DNA of 64,000 bases. Origin: Paractinoplanes brasiliensis (lineage in GTDB: Bacteria > Actinomycetota > Actinomycetes > Mycobacteriales > Micromonosporaceae). The position numbers and the translations under genes are program-made. Shown one piece after another: positions 16,919-25,340 of the stretch. The notes under the pieces are model-generated. The model was given only the letters and a program-made list of their open reading frames with translations. It searched no databases and was not told the origin of the DNA. The first letter of the stretch is position 1, and each line of letters opens with the position of its first letter. The stretch lies in contig NZ_SNWR01000001.1 in NCBI RefSeq assembly GCF_004362215.1, forward strand, positions 1,798,001 through 1,862,000, read 5' to 3'.

Positions 16919-17725
16919 ATGGCTCAGGAGCCGGTGGTCGACCAGGGCGGACACGCGCTGGACATGAACGTTCCGCAAACCGCCCGGATCTGGAACTACC
17001 TGCTCGGCGGCAAGGACAACTTCGCGGCCGACCGGGCCGTGGGCGACCAGATCATCGCGAATCTGCCGCATCTCGCCGAGTACGCCCGGATGTCCCGCAA
17101 GTATCTTGCGCGGGCGGTGCGCTACCTCGCCGGTGACGCCGGCATCACGCAGTTCCTGGACGTCGGCACGGGCCTGCCCACCGCCGACAACACCCACGAG
17201 GTGGCCCAGCTGGTCAACCCGCGGGCGCGCATCGTCTACGTCGACAACGACCCGCTGGTGCTGACCCACGCCCGCGCGCTGCTGACCAGCAGCCCCGAGG
17301 GGGTCACCAACTACGTCGACGCCGACCTGCGCGACCCCGACAAGATCCTGGCCGCGGCGTCGGAGACCCTCGACTTCGACAAGCCGGTCGCGCTCATGAT
17401 GATGGGCATCCTGGGGCACATCGAGAGCGACGACGAGGCCAAGTCGATCATCGACCGGTTCCTGTCGAAACTGGCTCCGGGCAGCTACCTGGCCATGTAC
17501 GACGGCTCCGACACCAACGCCGACGTGGTCGAGGCCACCCGCATCTGGAACGTGTCGGCCAACCCGAAATACCACCTGCGCAGCCCCGAGCGGATCGCCG
17601 GCCTGTTCCAGGACCTCGAGCTGGTCGAGCCGGGCGTCGTGCCGGTGACCCGCTGGAAGCCCGACGCCGAGGCCGCGGCCGCTCCCGCGATCGCCCAGTA
17701 CTGCGCGGTCGGCCGCAAACCCTGA
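16919..17725 (+). CDS. DUF574-type SAM-dependent methyltransferase
   Basis: Protein of 268 residues in the actinobacterial DUF574 (Methyltransf_19) family. The signature PQTARIWNYLLGGKDNFAAD opens the fold, LDVGTGLPTADNTHE is the SAM-binding loop, and YVDNDPLVLTHARALL follows strand 2. The substrate is unknown; such genes are highly multiplied in actinomycetes. The ATG at 16919 is preferred because AAAGGG lies six bases upstream, while an in-frame GTG at 16904 lacks one. Confidence 0.9.
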   Translation: MAQEPVVDQGGHALDMNVPQTARIWNYLLGGKDNFAADRAVGDQIIANLPHLAEYARMSRKYLARAVRYLAGDAGITQFLDVGTGLPTADNTHEVAQLVNPRARIVYVDNDPLVLTHARALLTSSPEGVTNYVDADLRDPDKILAAASETLDFDKPVALMMMGILGHIESDDEAKSIIDRFLSKLAPGSYLAMYDGSDTNADVVEATRIWNVSANPKYHLRSPERIAGLFQDLELVEPGVVPVTRWKPDAEAAAAPAIAQYCAVGRKP

Positions 17726-17734
17726 TTTCCCCGT

Positions 17735-17775
17735 ACGGAGGTGCGGTGCGCAAAGGTGGCGCACCGCACCTCCGT
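17735..17775. terminator. bidirectional terminator
   Basis: A perfect 17-base stem with arms ACGGAGGTGCGGTGCGC (17735-17751) and its complement (17759-17775) closes a seven-base loop. It lies between the convergent methyltransferase and chitinase genes and can serve both. Confidence 0.8.
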
Positions 17776-17778
17776 TGT

Positions 17779-19059
17779 TCACGGGGTCCAGAGGCCGGTC
17801 GCCACGGCCTTGGTCAGCGACGCGTTGGCGTCATCGCCGTCGAGCGACCACATCATGGCGCCGCCCAGGCCCTTGGCCCGGATGTAGAGCGCCTTCTCGA
17901 GCATCATCGCCGGGTCGTCGTACGTCCAGAAGGTCTTGCCGTCGAACAGCCAGGAGTGACCGGCCTTGAGGTCGCGGTAGACCTTGAAGCCGGGCAGGTT
18001 CTTGACGGTCTTGTAGTCCTCGGTGCCGGCCGCGAACACGCCCGGTGCCGGGCCGGTGGCCGGGGCGAACAGGCCGTTCCCGGGCGCGGTGATGCCGGTC
18101 CAGCCCTGGCTGTAGTAGGGCAGGCCGAGCACCAGCTTCCTGCGCGGCGCGCCGACGGAGATCCACTTGTTGATGGCGACCTCGGACGAGAAGTCGGGGT
18201 TGTCCGGGGCGCCCTTCGGCACGAAGATCGCCGACTGCTGGTTGGTGCGGGACTCCCAGGAGCCGTGGAAGTCGTAGCCCTGCACCGTGGCGAAGTCGAG
18301 GTACTTGAAGATCTCGCCCTCGAAGCCGGCGTCGACCTTGACCGGCGAGGCTGGCAGGAACGCCGTCAGGTCATAGCGCTTCTTCGTCGTGCGCGAGAGG
18401 GCGTCCAGCTGCTTGCGGAACTCCGCCGTCAGCAGCGTGAAGTTCTGCTTGTCCTCGGGCCGGATGACGTTGCCGGCCTCGCCCTCGGAACCCGGCCACT
18501 CCCAGTCGAGGTCGACGCCGTCGAGGATGCCGGCGGCCACCCCGGCGGGCAGGCCGGGCAGGTTGCCCTTGATCCACAGGTCGACGCAGGACGAGACGAG
18601 CTTCTTGCGGGACGCGTCGGTGAGGGCCGCGTCCGAGAAGTACTTCGAGCCGGTCCAGCCGCCGAGCGAGATCAGCACGCGCAGCTTCGGGTTCTTGGCC
18701 TTCAGTTCCTTGATCTGGTTGAGGTTGCCCGCGATCGGCTGGCCCTCGACGTCGGCGACCCCGTCGACGCTGTTCTCGGCCGAGAACGGGGTCTGCCAGT
18801 CCGCCCAGGCGTCGGCCGACGCGCAGACGCCGTCCGCGGTGACCGGGCCGAACGCGTAGTTGATGTGGGTGAGCCGGGCCGCGGCGCCGGACTTCTGCAC
18901 CTTGGCCAGCTGGAAGTCGCGGCCGTAGATGCCCCACTGGGTGAAGTAGCCGACCTTGACGTACGGCTTGACCGTCGCCTGTGCGGGTGTCGCGGCGAAC
19001 GTCGACGCCACCGCGGCCACGGCCGCCACGGCGACGAGGCGCCGGGTAGTAACGCGCAT
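17779..19059 (-). CDS. secreted GH18 chitinase
   Basis: Extracellular glycoside hydrolase family 18 enzyme, 426 residues, cleaving beta-1,4-linked N-acetylglucosamine polymers with retention. A signal peptide covers about residues 1-28 (TTRRLVAVAAVAAVAS, cleavage after ATPAQA). The catalytic DxxDxDxE motif is DGVDLDWEWP (about residues 179-188), with the conserved LRVLISLGGW strand before it and WSLDGDD near the C-terminus. There is no chitin-binding or linker domain. GGAGGG lies five bases before the ATG. A GAAAGTTTC-type inverted repeat upstream may mediate chitin- or glucose-dependent control. Confidence 0.93.
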   Translation of the reverse strand: MRVTTRRLVAVAAVAAVASTFAATPAQATVKPYVKVGYFTQWGIYGRDFQLAKVQKSGAAARLTHINYAFGPVTADGVCASADAWADWQTPFSAENSVDGVADVEGQPIAGNLNQIKELKAKNPKLRVLISLGGWTGSKYFSDAALTDASRKKLVSSCVDLWIKGNLPGLPAGVAAGILDGVDLDWEWPGSEGEAGNVIRPEDKQNFTLLTAEFRKQLDALSRTTKKRYDLTAFLPASPVKVDAGFEGEIFKYLDFATVQGYDFHGSWESRTNQQSAIFVPKGAPDNPDFSSEVAINKWISVGAPRRKLVLGLPYYSQGWTGITAPGNGLFAPATGPAPGVFAAGTEDYKTVKNLPGFKVYRDLKAGHSWLFDGKTFWTYDDPAMMLEKALYIRAKGLGGAMMWSLDGDDANASLTKAVATGLWTP

Positions 19060-19085
19060 GAGCCCTCCAGGGCCGAAAACGTTGA

Positions 19086-19097
19086 AGAAAGTTTCCT
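19086..19097. promoter_or_regulatory. candidate operator before the chitinase gene
   Basis: AGAAAGTTTCCT is a short inverted repeat (AGAAA/TTTCCT) 27 bases before the chitinase start codon. GAAA-N-TTTC elements occur upstream of several actinomycete glycosidase genes, but the regulator here is not known. Confidence 0.3.
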
Positions 19098-19186
19098 AAT
19101 CGAGGAAGCTAAACGTCTCGAACCCTGGAGGCAATGCCTTCAGTCGTGTTTCGGACGGCGGGTGGGGTGGTGGACGTAGGAAGCAG

Positions 19187-20284
19187 TCAGCGCAGATGGG
19201 AAGTCTCGTTGACGGAACGCACCGCTATGTTCCCATCGGGCCACACATCCATCGTGGAGATTCCGGCCGCATCGAGGAACAGCCGATGCAGGAAGGCGTC
19301 GGAAGCGGCGAGCGCATCACGCAGGATGAGCTTGATCGGCGACACGTGGGAAACCACAACCACAACCCCACCCCCGTACGAGGAAAGCACCGTCGCCATC
19401 GCGCCACGCACCCGCTTGGCGGCCGCCTGGAACGACTCCCCGCCCGGCGGAGCGACGCTGGTCGAGCCGAGCCACGCGGTCATCTCGTCCGGCCAGCGCT
19501 CCTGCACCTCGGCGAAGGTCAGGCCCTCCCACAGCCCGAAATCCACTTCGATCAGGTCGTCCACGATCGTCACCGGCACCGCGCCGACCTCGTCCGAGAT
19601 GCGCTCGGCGGTGCGCACGCAGCGGGTCAGCGGCGAACTGACGACGGCCGTGACGTCACGCGCGAGCCCCGCCACCCGGCCCCCCGCCGCCATCGCCTGG
19701 GCCTCGCCCTGCTCCGACAGCGGAATGTCACCGCGACCCGAGTAACGACCTTCTTGCGTGTAAGCCGTCTCGCCGTGCCGCACGAGGATCAGGCGCGTGG
19801 CGTTCTCGAGCGACGGCGGCGCCCACGACCTCGGCGCGGTGGGTGTGATCACCTCGCGCTCGGCGCGGTCGGCCACCGGTTTGCCCGCGGCCTCGTCCAT
19901 GGCCCGGTTGGCCAGGGCGTCCGCGGCCTTGTTGCGCTCCCGCGGGATCCACTCGAAGGTCACCTGGCCGAACCGGGCCACCCACTGAGCGGCCTCGGCG
20001 GCGAGCGGCCGCAGCCCGGCGTTCTTGATCTGCCAGCGGCCGGACATCTGCTCGACCACGAGCTTGGAGTCCATCCGCACCTCGACCTCGGTGGCGCCCA
20101 GCTCGTGGGCCGCCTTCAGCCCCTCGACCAGGCCGGTGTACTCGGCCACGTTGTTCGTCGTGACGCCGAGCGAGCCCTGCCGTTCGAGCAGCACCTGGCC
20201 GTCGGTGTCGCGCACCACCGAGCCGTAGCCGGCCGGACCCGGATTGCCCCGGGACCCGCCGTCGGCCTCGACAACAACCCTCAC
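19187..20284 (-). CDS. bifunctional RNase HI / acid phosphatase
   Basis: Two-domain protein of about 365 residues. The N-terminal domain is RNase HI-like (VVVEADGGSRGNPGPAGYGS, EYTGLVEGL, VRMDSKLVVEQ, WIPRERNKAADALANRAMD), degrading the RNA strand of hybrids. The C-terminal domain is a histidine phosphatase with LILVRHGETAYTQEGRYSG and a late SHVSP motif, in the CobC/phosphoglycerate-mutase superfamily. This fusion is known in mycobacteria (Rv2228c). GTG 20284 is chosen because it overlaps the zinc-ribbon stop as GTGA; an in-frame ATG at 20323 would lie inside that gene. It is the last gene of a three-gene coupled operon. Confidence 0.92.
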   Translation of the reverse strand: MRVVVEADGGSRGNPGPAGYGSVVRDTDGQVLLERQGSLGVTTNNVAEYTGLVEGLKAAHELGATEVEVRMDSKLVVEQMSGRWQIKNAGLRPLAAEAAQWVARFGQVTFEWIPRERNKAADALANRAMDEAAGKPVADRAEREVITPTAPRSWAPPSLENATRLILVRHGETAYTQEGRYSGRGDIPLSEQGEAQAMAAGGRVAGLARDVTAVVSSPLTRCVRTAERISDEVGAVPVTIVDDLIEVDFGLWEGLTFAEVQERWPDEMTAWLGSTSVAPPGGESFQAAAKRVRGAMATVLSSYGGGVVVVVSHVSPIKLILRDALAASDAFLHRLFLDAAGISTMDVWPDGNIAVRSVNETSHLR

Positions 20285-21015
20285 AGACCCGATTCCTTCG
20301 TACGGACCATGATGCGCCGGCACTCCTCGCAGCGGACCACCTCGTCGGGGCCGGCCGCCTTGACCCGGGCCAGGTCGGCGCCGTACAGCTCGATGCGGCA
20401 GCCCCCACAGCGGCCGGACTGGAACAGCGCCGCCCCCAGGCCCGAGTCGAGCCGGATCTTGTCGTAGAGCGCGACCAGGTCGGCCGGCAGGTCGGCGGCC
20501 AGCGGACCCCGGGAGGAGTTCTTGAACTCCTGCTCCTTGGTGATCTCGGCGTACGCCTCGTCGCGCCGGCGCTCGGCCTCGTTGCGACGCCCGACAGCGG
20601 CGTCGATGCGCTGCTGCACCTCGGCCAGGGTGGCGTCGGCGGTCTCCTTCTGCTCCATCAGCTCGAGCTCGGCGTCCTCCAGCTCGGACTGGCGGCGGTT
20701 GAGCGTGGCCAGCTCGTGCTGCAGGCCCTCGATCTCGCGCAGCGCGCCACCGGCCTCGAGCCGGGACTGGTCGCGCTCCTTGCGGATCCGGACCTGCTCG
20801 ATGTCCTTCTCGAAACGGCTGATGTCGCGCTCGAGGTCGTCCACGGCGACCTGGGCCCGGGCCCGCTCGTCCTCGAGCGCGGAGATCTCCCGTACGACGG
20901 CGTCGATCTCGGCCAGCTCGGGCAGCGACTTACGCCGGTGCGCGAGCTGGGCCAGGGCAGTGTCGACGGCTTGCAGGTCGAGCAGTCGGCGCTGGGCTTC
21001 CGGCGAGGCCTTCAC
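20281..21015 (-). CDS. coiled-coil C4-type zinc-ribbon protein
   Basis: Protein of 244 residues made of a long heptad-rich coiled coil (about residues 10-180, rich in Glu, Arg and Leu) and a C-terminal zinc ribbon with CGGC (RCGGCRIEL) and CEEC (RCEECRRI). It is the counterpart of mycobacterial Rv2229c, a nucleic-acid-binding-type protein of undefined role. GTG 21015 overlaps the Nif3 stop (GTGA), and its own stop overlaps the next GTG the same way. Conserved linkage to an RNase H fusion suggests a part in RNA/DNA metabolism, which is inference. Confidence 0.9.
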   Translation of the reverse strand: MKASPEAQRRLLDLQAVDTALAQLAHRRKSLPELAEIDAVVREISALEDERARAQVAVDDLERDISRFEKDIEQVRIRKERDQSRLEAGGALREIEGLQHELATLNRRQSELEDAELELMEQKETADATLAEVQQRIDAAVGRRNEAERRRDEAYAEITKEQEFKNSSRGPLAADLPADLVALYDKIRLDSGLGAALFQSGRCGGCRIELYGADLARVKAAGPDEVVRCEECRRIMVRTKESGL

Positions 21016-21869
21016 GGCAGGGGCTCCTTCTTTTCGGGGTCTTTCCTGGCGTGCACGGTCCAGGGATCCGTGTCCAGATCGGACACGATGGCTTCGACGC
21101 CGAGCTCGTCGCGCAGCCACGCCGCGACGTCGTCGAGCCACGGACGTTCGGTGGCCCAGTGGGCGACGTCGAGCAGGGCGGGGCCCTGGGCGGCGAGATG
21201 TTCGCTCGCCGGGTGGTGGCGAAGATCGGCGCAGAGGTACGCGTCGACGCCGGCCCGGGTCGCGTCGGCCAGGAACGAGTCGCCCGCGCCGCCGCAGACC
21301 GCCATCGTGCGGACGACTCGGGAGGGGGCACCCGCGGCCCGCACGCCGGCCGCCGTGGCGGGCAGCCGGGTGGCCACGAAGCCGGTGAGCTCGGCCAGGT
21401 CCATCGGCTCGGCCAGCGCGCCGATGCGGCCGATGCCCCGGCCCTCGCCCTCGGCGGCGCCGGTGGCCGGCACGAGGGGGCGCAGGTCGCGCAGGCCCAG
21501 GCGCGCGGCGAGCGCGTCGGAGACACCCGGGTTGGCCACGTCCGCGTTGGTGTGGGCGCAGTGCAGCGCGATGTCGTGGCGGATGAGCCGGTGGATGATG
21601 CGGCCCTTGTAGGTGTCGGGGGCGACCGACGAGACCGGTTTCAGCAGCAGCGGGTGGTGGGCCACGATCAGGTCGGCCCGCTCGTCGAGCGCCTGCTCGA
21701 CCGTCTCGGGCACGCAGTCGACCACGCAGAGGACGCGCCGGACCGGGTGCTCGAAGTCGCCGAGCACCATGCCGACGCGATCCCACGACTCGGCCCAGGC
21801 CCGCGGGTAGCGCCGGTCGAGGGCGTCGACCACGTCGAGGACGGTGGGTGCGGCGGCAGTGTCGGTCAC
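21012..21869 (-). CDS. Nif3-like dinuclear metal-hinge protein
   Basis: Nif3/YbgI-family protein, about 285 residues, often annotated as GTP cyclohydrolase I type 2 homologue. The metal-binding HHPLL motif sits in LIVAHHPLLLKP (about residue 70), ALHCAHTNAD follows, and the C-terminal CGGAGDSFL and DVAHWATERP complete the two-metal site. GTG 21869 was chosen because it starts at the family's usual N-terminus (VLDVVDALDRRYP); the open frame runs further upstream without a credible start. It is the first gene of the Nif3, zinc-ribbon, RNase H operon, as in mycobacteria. Confidence 0.9.
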   Translation of the reverse strand: MTDTAAAPTVLDVVDALDRRYPRAWAESWDRVGMVLGDFEHPVRRVLCVVDCVPETVEQALDERADLIVAHHPLLLKPVSSVAPDTYKGRIIHRLIRHDIALHCAHTNADVANPGVSDALAARLGLRDLRPLVPATGAAEGEGRGIGRIGALAEPMDLAELTGFVATRLPATAAGVRAAGAPSRVVRTMAVCGGAGDSFLADATRAGVDAYLCADLRHHPASEHLAAQGPALLDVAHWATERPWLDDVAAWLRDELGVEAIVSDLDTDPWTVHARKDPEKKEPLP

Positions 21870-21916
21870 GGCCGCCAACTCTATCGGGCTTCCGCCGCGG
21901 AATCGGCGGGACCGGC

Positions 21917-22501
21917 CTAGGCTCGTTCCACCTGGCCGCTGCTGCTCATGCTGACCGGGTTGCTGATCGTCTGGAGCGCGCGCCGCCAGGGGAACTGGCT
22001 CCGGAAACGGTCGGTCTGGCCGGGGTTGCCGAGCCGGCAGACGTCCTCGCCGTAGAGCACGTGCACCCCCCAGTCGCGGAGCTTGGCCAGGCTCTCGTGC
22101 AGCGCGGGATGCAGAGCCATGACCCGGTTCGTGTACGGGACGACGGCCGTCGGCACGCCGTAGCCGTAGCCCTCGACCAGCAGGCCGAGGACCAGGGTGT
22201 CGGTGATCCCGGCGGCCCATTTGTTCACCGTGTTGACCGTGGCCGGCGCGACGATCATCGCGTCCGCCGCGGGCAGCACATCAGGGTCGCCGGGGCTCTT
22301 GTAATAGGTGCGTACCGGGTGGCCGGTCTGGGCCTGCAGCGCCGGCACGTCGACGAACTTGCGTCCGTCGGGTGTCGTGATCACGCAGACGTCCCAGCCC
22401 TCCGCCTGGGCCAGGCCGACCAGGATGCCGACGTCACGGGCCATGGGCGAGCCGCAGACCAGGACGTACAGCACACCGGGCGCGGGGTTACCAGTCGTCA
22501 C
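21917..22501 (-). CDS. HFCD-type flavoprotein
   Basis: Single-domain flavoprotein of about 194 residues in the phosphopantothenoylcysteine-decarboxylase-like superfamily. Visible hallmarks are LYVLVCGSPMARDVGILV (start of the Rossmann fold), VDVPALQAQTG, and PAADAMIVAPATVNTVNKWA with the PASANT-like loop, then VPYTNRVMALHPAL. The substrate is not coenzyme-A precursor synthesis, since the ligase half is absent. GTG 22501 is favoured because AGGTGG is eight bases upstream; GTG 22513 is the alternative. It follows the XRE regulator directly, a pairing common in actinomycetes. Confidence 0.85.
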   Translation of the reverse strand: MTTGNPAPGVLYVLVCGSPMARDVGILVGLAQAEGWDVCVITTPDGRKFVDVPALQAQTGHPVRTYYKSPGDPDVLPAADAMIVAPATVNTVNKWAAGITDTLVLGLLVEGYGYGVPTAVVPYTNRVMALHPALHESLAKLRDWGVHVLYGEDVCRLGNPGQTDRFRSQFPWRRALQTISNPVSMSSSGQVERA

Positions 22502-22514
22502 GTGCTGACCCACC

Positions 22515-23744
22515 TCATACGCCGACTCCCATCTGCTCGGCCAGCTCCGCTATGGGAGCCGGCGGAGTGCCCCGCGTCCGGCGGAGCACGTCGGAAAGAA
22601 CCTCGTGCGCGAGCGGCCGGCAGCGGATCTCGGACGGGGCGAGCCGGTCGCCCTCGAGCAGCATCTCGCTCGCCTTCTCGACGTTGCCGATCTGCGTGTA
22701 GCCGCGCGCGATGTCCAGGAAGTGGTGCGCCCGGCGTTCCGGCAGCATCGCGTTGAAGCCGACCACGTCGATCTTCTCGTGCGTCTCGACCGCGGTGCGG
22801 CCGTCGCCCAGCTCGACCGCGGTGGCGCAGCGGTGCAGCTGCACGTTGGTCGGGCCGAAGCTGGTCCAGTAGTGGTTGTAGTCGCCGCCCAGCTCGAGCG
22901 AGGCCTGTTCGGCGCCGCAGAGCAGGTCGCGCACGGTGGCGCTGTCGCCGATGCGTGCCGCCGCCATCGCCCCGTTGAGCAGCAACATGCCGTACACCGA
23001 CAGGCGCTCGCCCTTGTGCGCCGGCTCGTGCGTGGGCGCGAGCCGGTTCGCGATGTTGACGTTGACCTCGAGCGCGGGCCGGACCCGGCCCAGCGCCAGC
23101 AGCGCGCTGCCCACCCGATAGCTCGCCAGCCCGGCCAGGAGCTGGTCGCCGGCCCGTTGCGACACGGCGATCGAGCGGTCGGCGGCCAGCCAGCTCAGCT
23201 CGTGCTCGCCGACCTTGCGCAGCGCGGACGACGCGATCTGGTAGACCTGGCCCAGCAGGTGGGCCGCCTCCTTGGCCTCCGAACCGGTCGCGTACGCGCT
23301 GTCCGCCGCCTGGGCGTCACGCAGCAGCTTGGGCAGGGTGCGGGCCAGCACGCCGTACTTGGCGTGCTGATAGGTCAGCCAGGCGTGGCTGACCGCTTTA
23401 CGCATCTCGGCGAGCGGCGGCGAATGTGGCACCGCTTGGAAGAACGCACTCATCTGGTCATAACGCTCCAGAGCGGCGCGAATCTCCTCAACCTCGACCT
23501 GATCGATGCAGTTCTGCGTTTCCGGCCGGCGCTCCACGTCCTTGCCCAGCAACAGCTGGACGTCGACCTGAAGAACGTCGGCGATCTCGTAGACGACGGA
23601 GAACTTGTCGAGCCGGCGGACCCCCCGCTCCACCTTGTCGACCCAGCTCTTGGACTTTCCCAGCCGGTCCGCGAAGACCTGCTGGGACATCTTGCGTCGA
23701 CCGCGCCAATAGGCGACGCGGCGGCCGATCGGCAGCTCGTCCAC
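22515..23744 (-). CDS. XRE-family regulator with helical repeat sensor
   Basis: Regulator of 409 residues. An N-terminal helix-turn-helix of Cro/CI type (KMSQQVFADRLGKSKSWVDK, about residues 18-37) is followed by about 300 residues of paired helices, consistent with a TPR-like sensor domain. The stop lies close to the flavoprotein start, so the two are probably co-transcribed and the regulator may sense a ligand handled by the flavoprotein. A 10-base direct repeat lies in the upstream region. The DNA target is unknown. Confidence 0.85.
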   Translation of the reverse strand: MDELPIGRRVAYWRGRRKMSQQVFADRLGKSKSWVDKVERGVRRLDKFSVVYEIADVLQVDVQLLLGKDVERRPETQNCIDQVEVEEIRAALERYDQMSAFFQAVPHSPPLAEMRKAVSHAWLTYQHAKYGVLARTLPKLLRDAQAADSAYATGSEAKEAAHLLGQVYQIASSALRKVGEHELSWLAADRSIAVSQRAGDQLLAGLASYRVGSALLALGRVRPALEVNVNIANRLAPTHEPAHKGERLSVYGMLLLNGAMAAARIGDSATVRDLLCGAEQASLELGGDYNHYWTSFGPTNVQLHRCATAVELGDGRTAVETHEKIDVVGFNAMLPERRAHHFLDIARGYTQIGNVEKASEMLLEGDRLAPSEIRCRPLAHEVLSDVLRRTRGTPPAPIAELAEQMGVGV

Positions 23745-23800
23745 GGTGCCTCCCCCAGCTCACCGGCGACCCCCGCCGGCGAGCCCTTGTGTCAACTGCA

Positions 23801-23847
23801 GTGTGATCGCTCCACGTCCGTGCACGTCGCACAGCGTGTGTGATCGC
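23801..23847. promoter_or_regulatory. direct repeat upstream of XRE regulator gene
   Basis: GTGTGATCGC occurs at 23801-23810 and 23838-23847, 37 bases apart, in the 239-base region between the XRE gene and the divergent primase-like gene. It is a candidate site for autoregulation. Confidence 0.25.
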
Positions 23848-23983
23848 CTGCTCACCGATGCTCGTAGTTTTTGTGGCAACTTGCAAAGGGTGGATCTGCC
23901 GGAACCAACGAGGTGTGTCGCCCTTGGATACGGCGCACCTGGCTGATATAGCACCGGAAACCAGAATCGGGGGTTGTCGAGCC

Positions 23984-24646
23984 ATGCAGTGGAGCGTTCG
24001 CCGGCCGTTCGTACCGCCGGTGGCCCTCGATCGGCTCCGGTTGCGCCGGGCCGCGCTCCGCCTCGCCGCGCACGGATGGGCCGTCACACCGGGCGCACGC
24101 CTGAGCGGCCACCGCTTCGACTGCGGACGGCCGGGCTGCCCGATCACGGCATGCCACCCGGCACTCGAGTCCTGGGAGGACACCGCGAGCACCGACCCGG
24201 CCCAGGTGCGGGCGTGGTGGCGGCACGAGCCGTACAGCCTGCTGCTGGTCACCGGGCGCCGCTTCGACGCGATCGAGGTGCCGGCCGCGCTCGGCCTGCG
24301 GGTGCTCGGCGCCGTACGGCTCAACCGGCGCGGCGACGCCCGCGGGCCGGTCACCGTCACCGCCGCCGGCCGCTGGAGTTTCCTGGTCGAACCCGGGGCG
24401 CCGCTGCGTTCCGAACTGGACCATCGGCTCGACGTGGTGCGGCACGGGCTCGGCTCGTGGATCCCGGCCGCGCCGAGCCGGATGCTCGAAGGGCCGGCCC
24501 GCTGGGCGGTGACCCCCGAGCAGGCCCAGTGGCGCCTGCCCGGCGCCGAGACGGTGCAGCAGCTGATGACCGACGCGCTCGGCACCGTGCGGGAACGTCA
24601 GCTCACCGTCCCCCGCCAGCTGTCGACCGCCCGCCGGGGTGGATGA
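23984..24646 (+). CDS. primase-polymerase-like domain protein
   Basis: Protein of 220 residues resembling the N-terminal Prim-Pol domain of bifunctional DNA primase/polymerases, but standing alone with no helicase or primase C-terminal part. Family-like features are the helical start (RRAALRLAAHGWAVTPG), the CGRPGCPITACHPALESWED cysteine/histidine segment, DPAQVRAWW, and LLVTGRRFDAIEVP. In active archaeo-eukaryotic primases the last segment carries a DxD-type metal site; here the pattern is D..E, so catalysis is doubtful. Comparable stand-alone proteins are common in actinomycetes. It is divergent from the XRE gene. Confidence 0.7.
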   Translation: MQWSVRRPFVPPVALDRLRLRRAALRLAAHGWAVTPGARLSGHRFDCGRPGCPITACHPALESWEDTASTDPAQVRAWWRHEPYSLLLVTGRRFDAIEVPAALGLRVLGAVRLNRRGDARGPVTVTAAGRWSFLVEPGAPLRSELDHRLDVVRHGLGSWIPAAPSRMLEGPARWAVTPEQAQWRLPGAETVQQLMTDALGTVRERQLTVPRQLSTARRGG

Positions 24647-24708
24647 CGCGTTGTCGGTCTGCATGTCGAGTGACAACGTAGTGCCCCGGAGCGTGACGGT
24701 CGAGTCAC

Positions 24709-25293
24709 TCAAACGGATGACGCGCTCTTCGGACGTGCCCGTACGTGGATCCGGGCGCCCTGCGCGTCGAAGATGGACAGGAACTCGACCGGCCGTCCCT
24801 CCGCGCTGCCGAACCAGTGCGGCACCCGGGTGTCGAACTCGGCGGCCTCGCCCGGCGGCAGCACCAGGTCGTGCTCGCCGAGCACCAGGCGCAGCCGGCC
24901 GCTGAGCACGTACAGCCACTCGTACCCCTCGTGCGTCTTGGGGTGGGGCGTCTGCCGCTCCCCGGCCGGGATGAGGTGCTTGAAGGCCTGCGGGCCGCCC
25001 GGGTTGCGGGTCAGCGGCAGGATCGTCTGACCGAACCGCTGGATCGGGCGCGCGTACACCCGCGGGTCACCGGTCTGCGGCGCGCCGACCAGTTCGTCGA
25101 GCGGCACCCGATAGGCCTGGGCCAGCGGCATCAGCAGCTCGAGGGTCGCCTTGCGCTGCCCCGACTCGAGCCGCGAGAGGGTGCTCACCGAGATGCCGGT
25201 CGTGTCGGCCAGCGCGGTCAGCGTGATCCCGGCGTCCTTCCGCAGCGAGCGCAGGCGCGGACCGACCTCCGCCAGGAAGTCTTTTGCTGTCAT
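24709..25293 (-). CDS. XRE-cupin transcriptional regulator
   Basis: Regulator of 194 residues: an N-terminal Cro/CI-type helix-turn-helix (ITLTALADTTGISVSTLSRL, about residues 23-42) and a C-terminal cupin ligand-binding barrel (HPKTHEGYEWLYVLSGRLRL, VLPPGEAAEFDTRVPHWFGS). The ATG at 25293 begins at the family's usual N-terminus. It is divergent from the thioredoxin-reductase-like gene with only 47 bases between start codons and probably regulates that gene. Confidence 0.9.
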   Translation of the reverse strand: MTAKDFLAEVGPRLRSLRKDAGITLTALADTTGISVSTLSRLESGQRKATLELLMPLAQAYRVPLDELVGAPQTGDPRVYARPIQRFGQTILPLTRNPGGPQAFKHLIPAGERQTPHPKTHEGYEWLYVLSGRLRLVLGEHDLVLPPGEAAEFDTRVPHWFGSAEGRPVEFLSIFDAQGARIHVRARPKSASSV

Positions 25294-25340
25294 GGCAAAG
25301 AAGTTTCCCCCTTTCCGCCAAACGTGGCCACCATGGGTAC

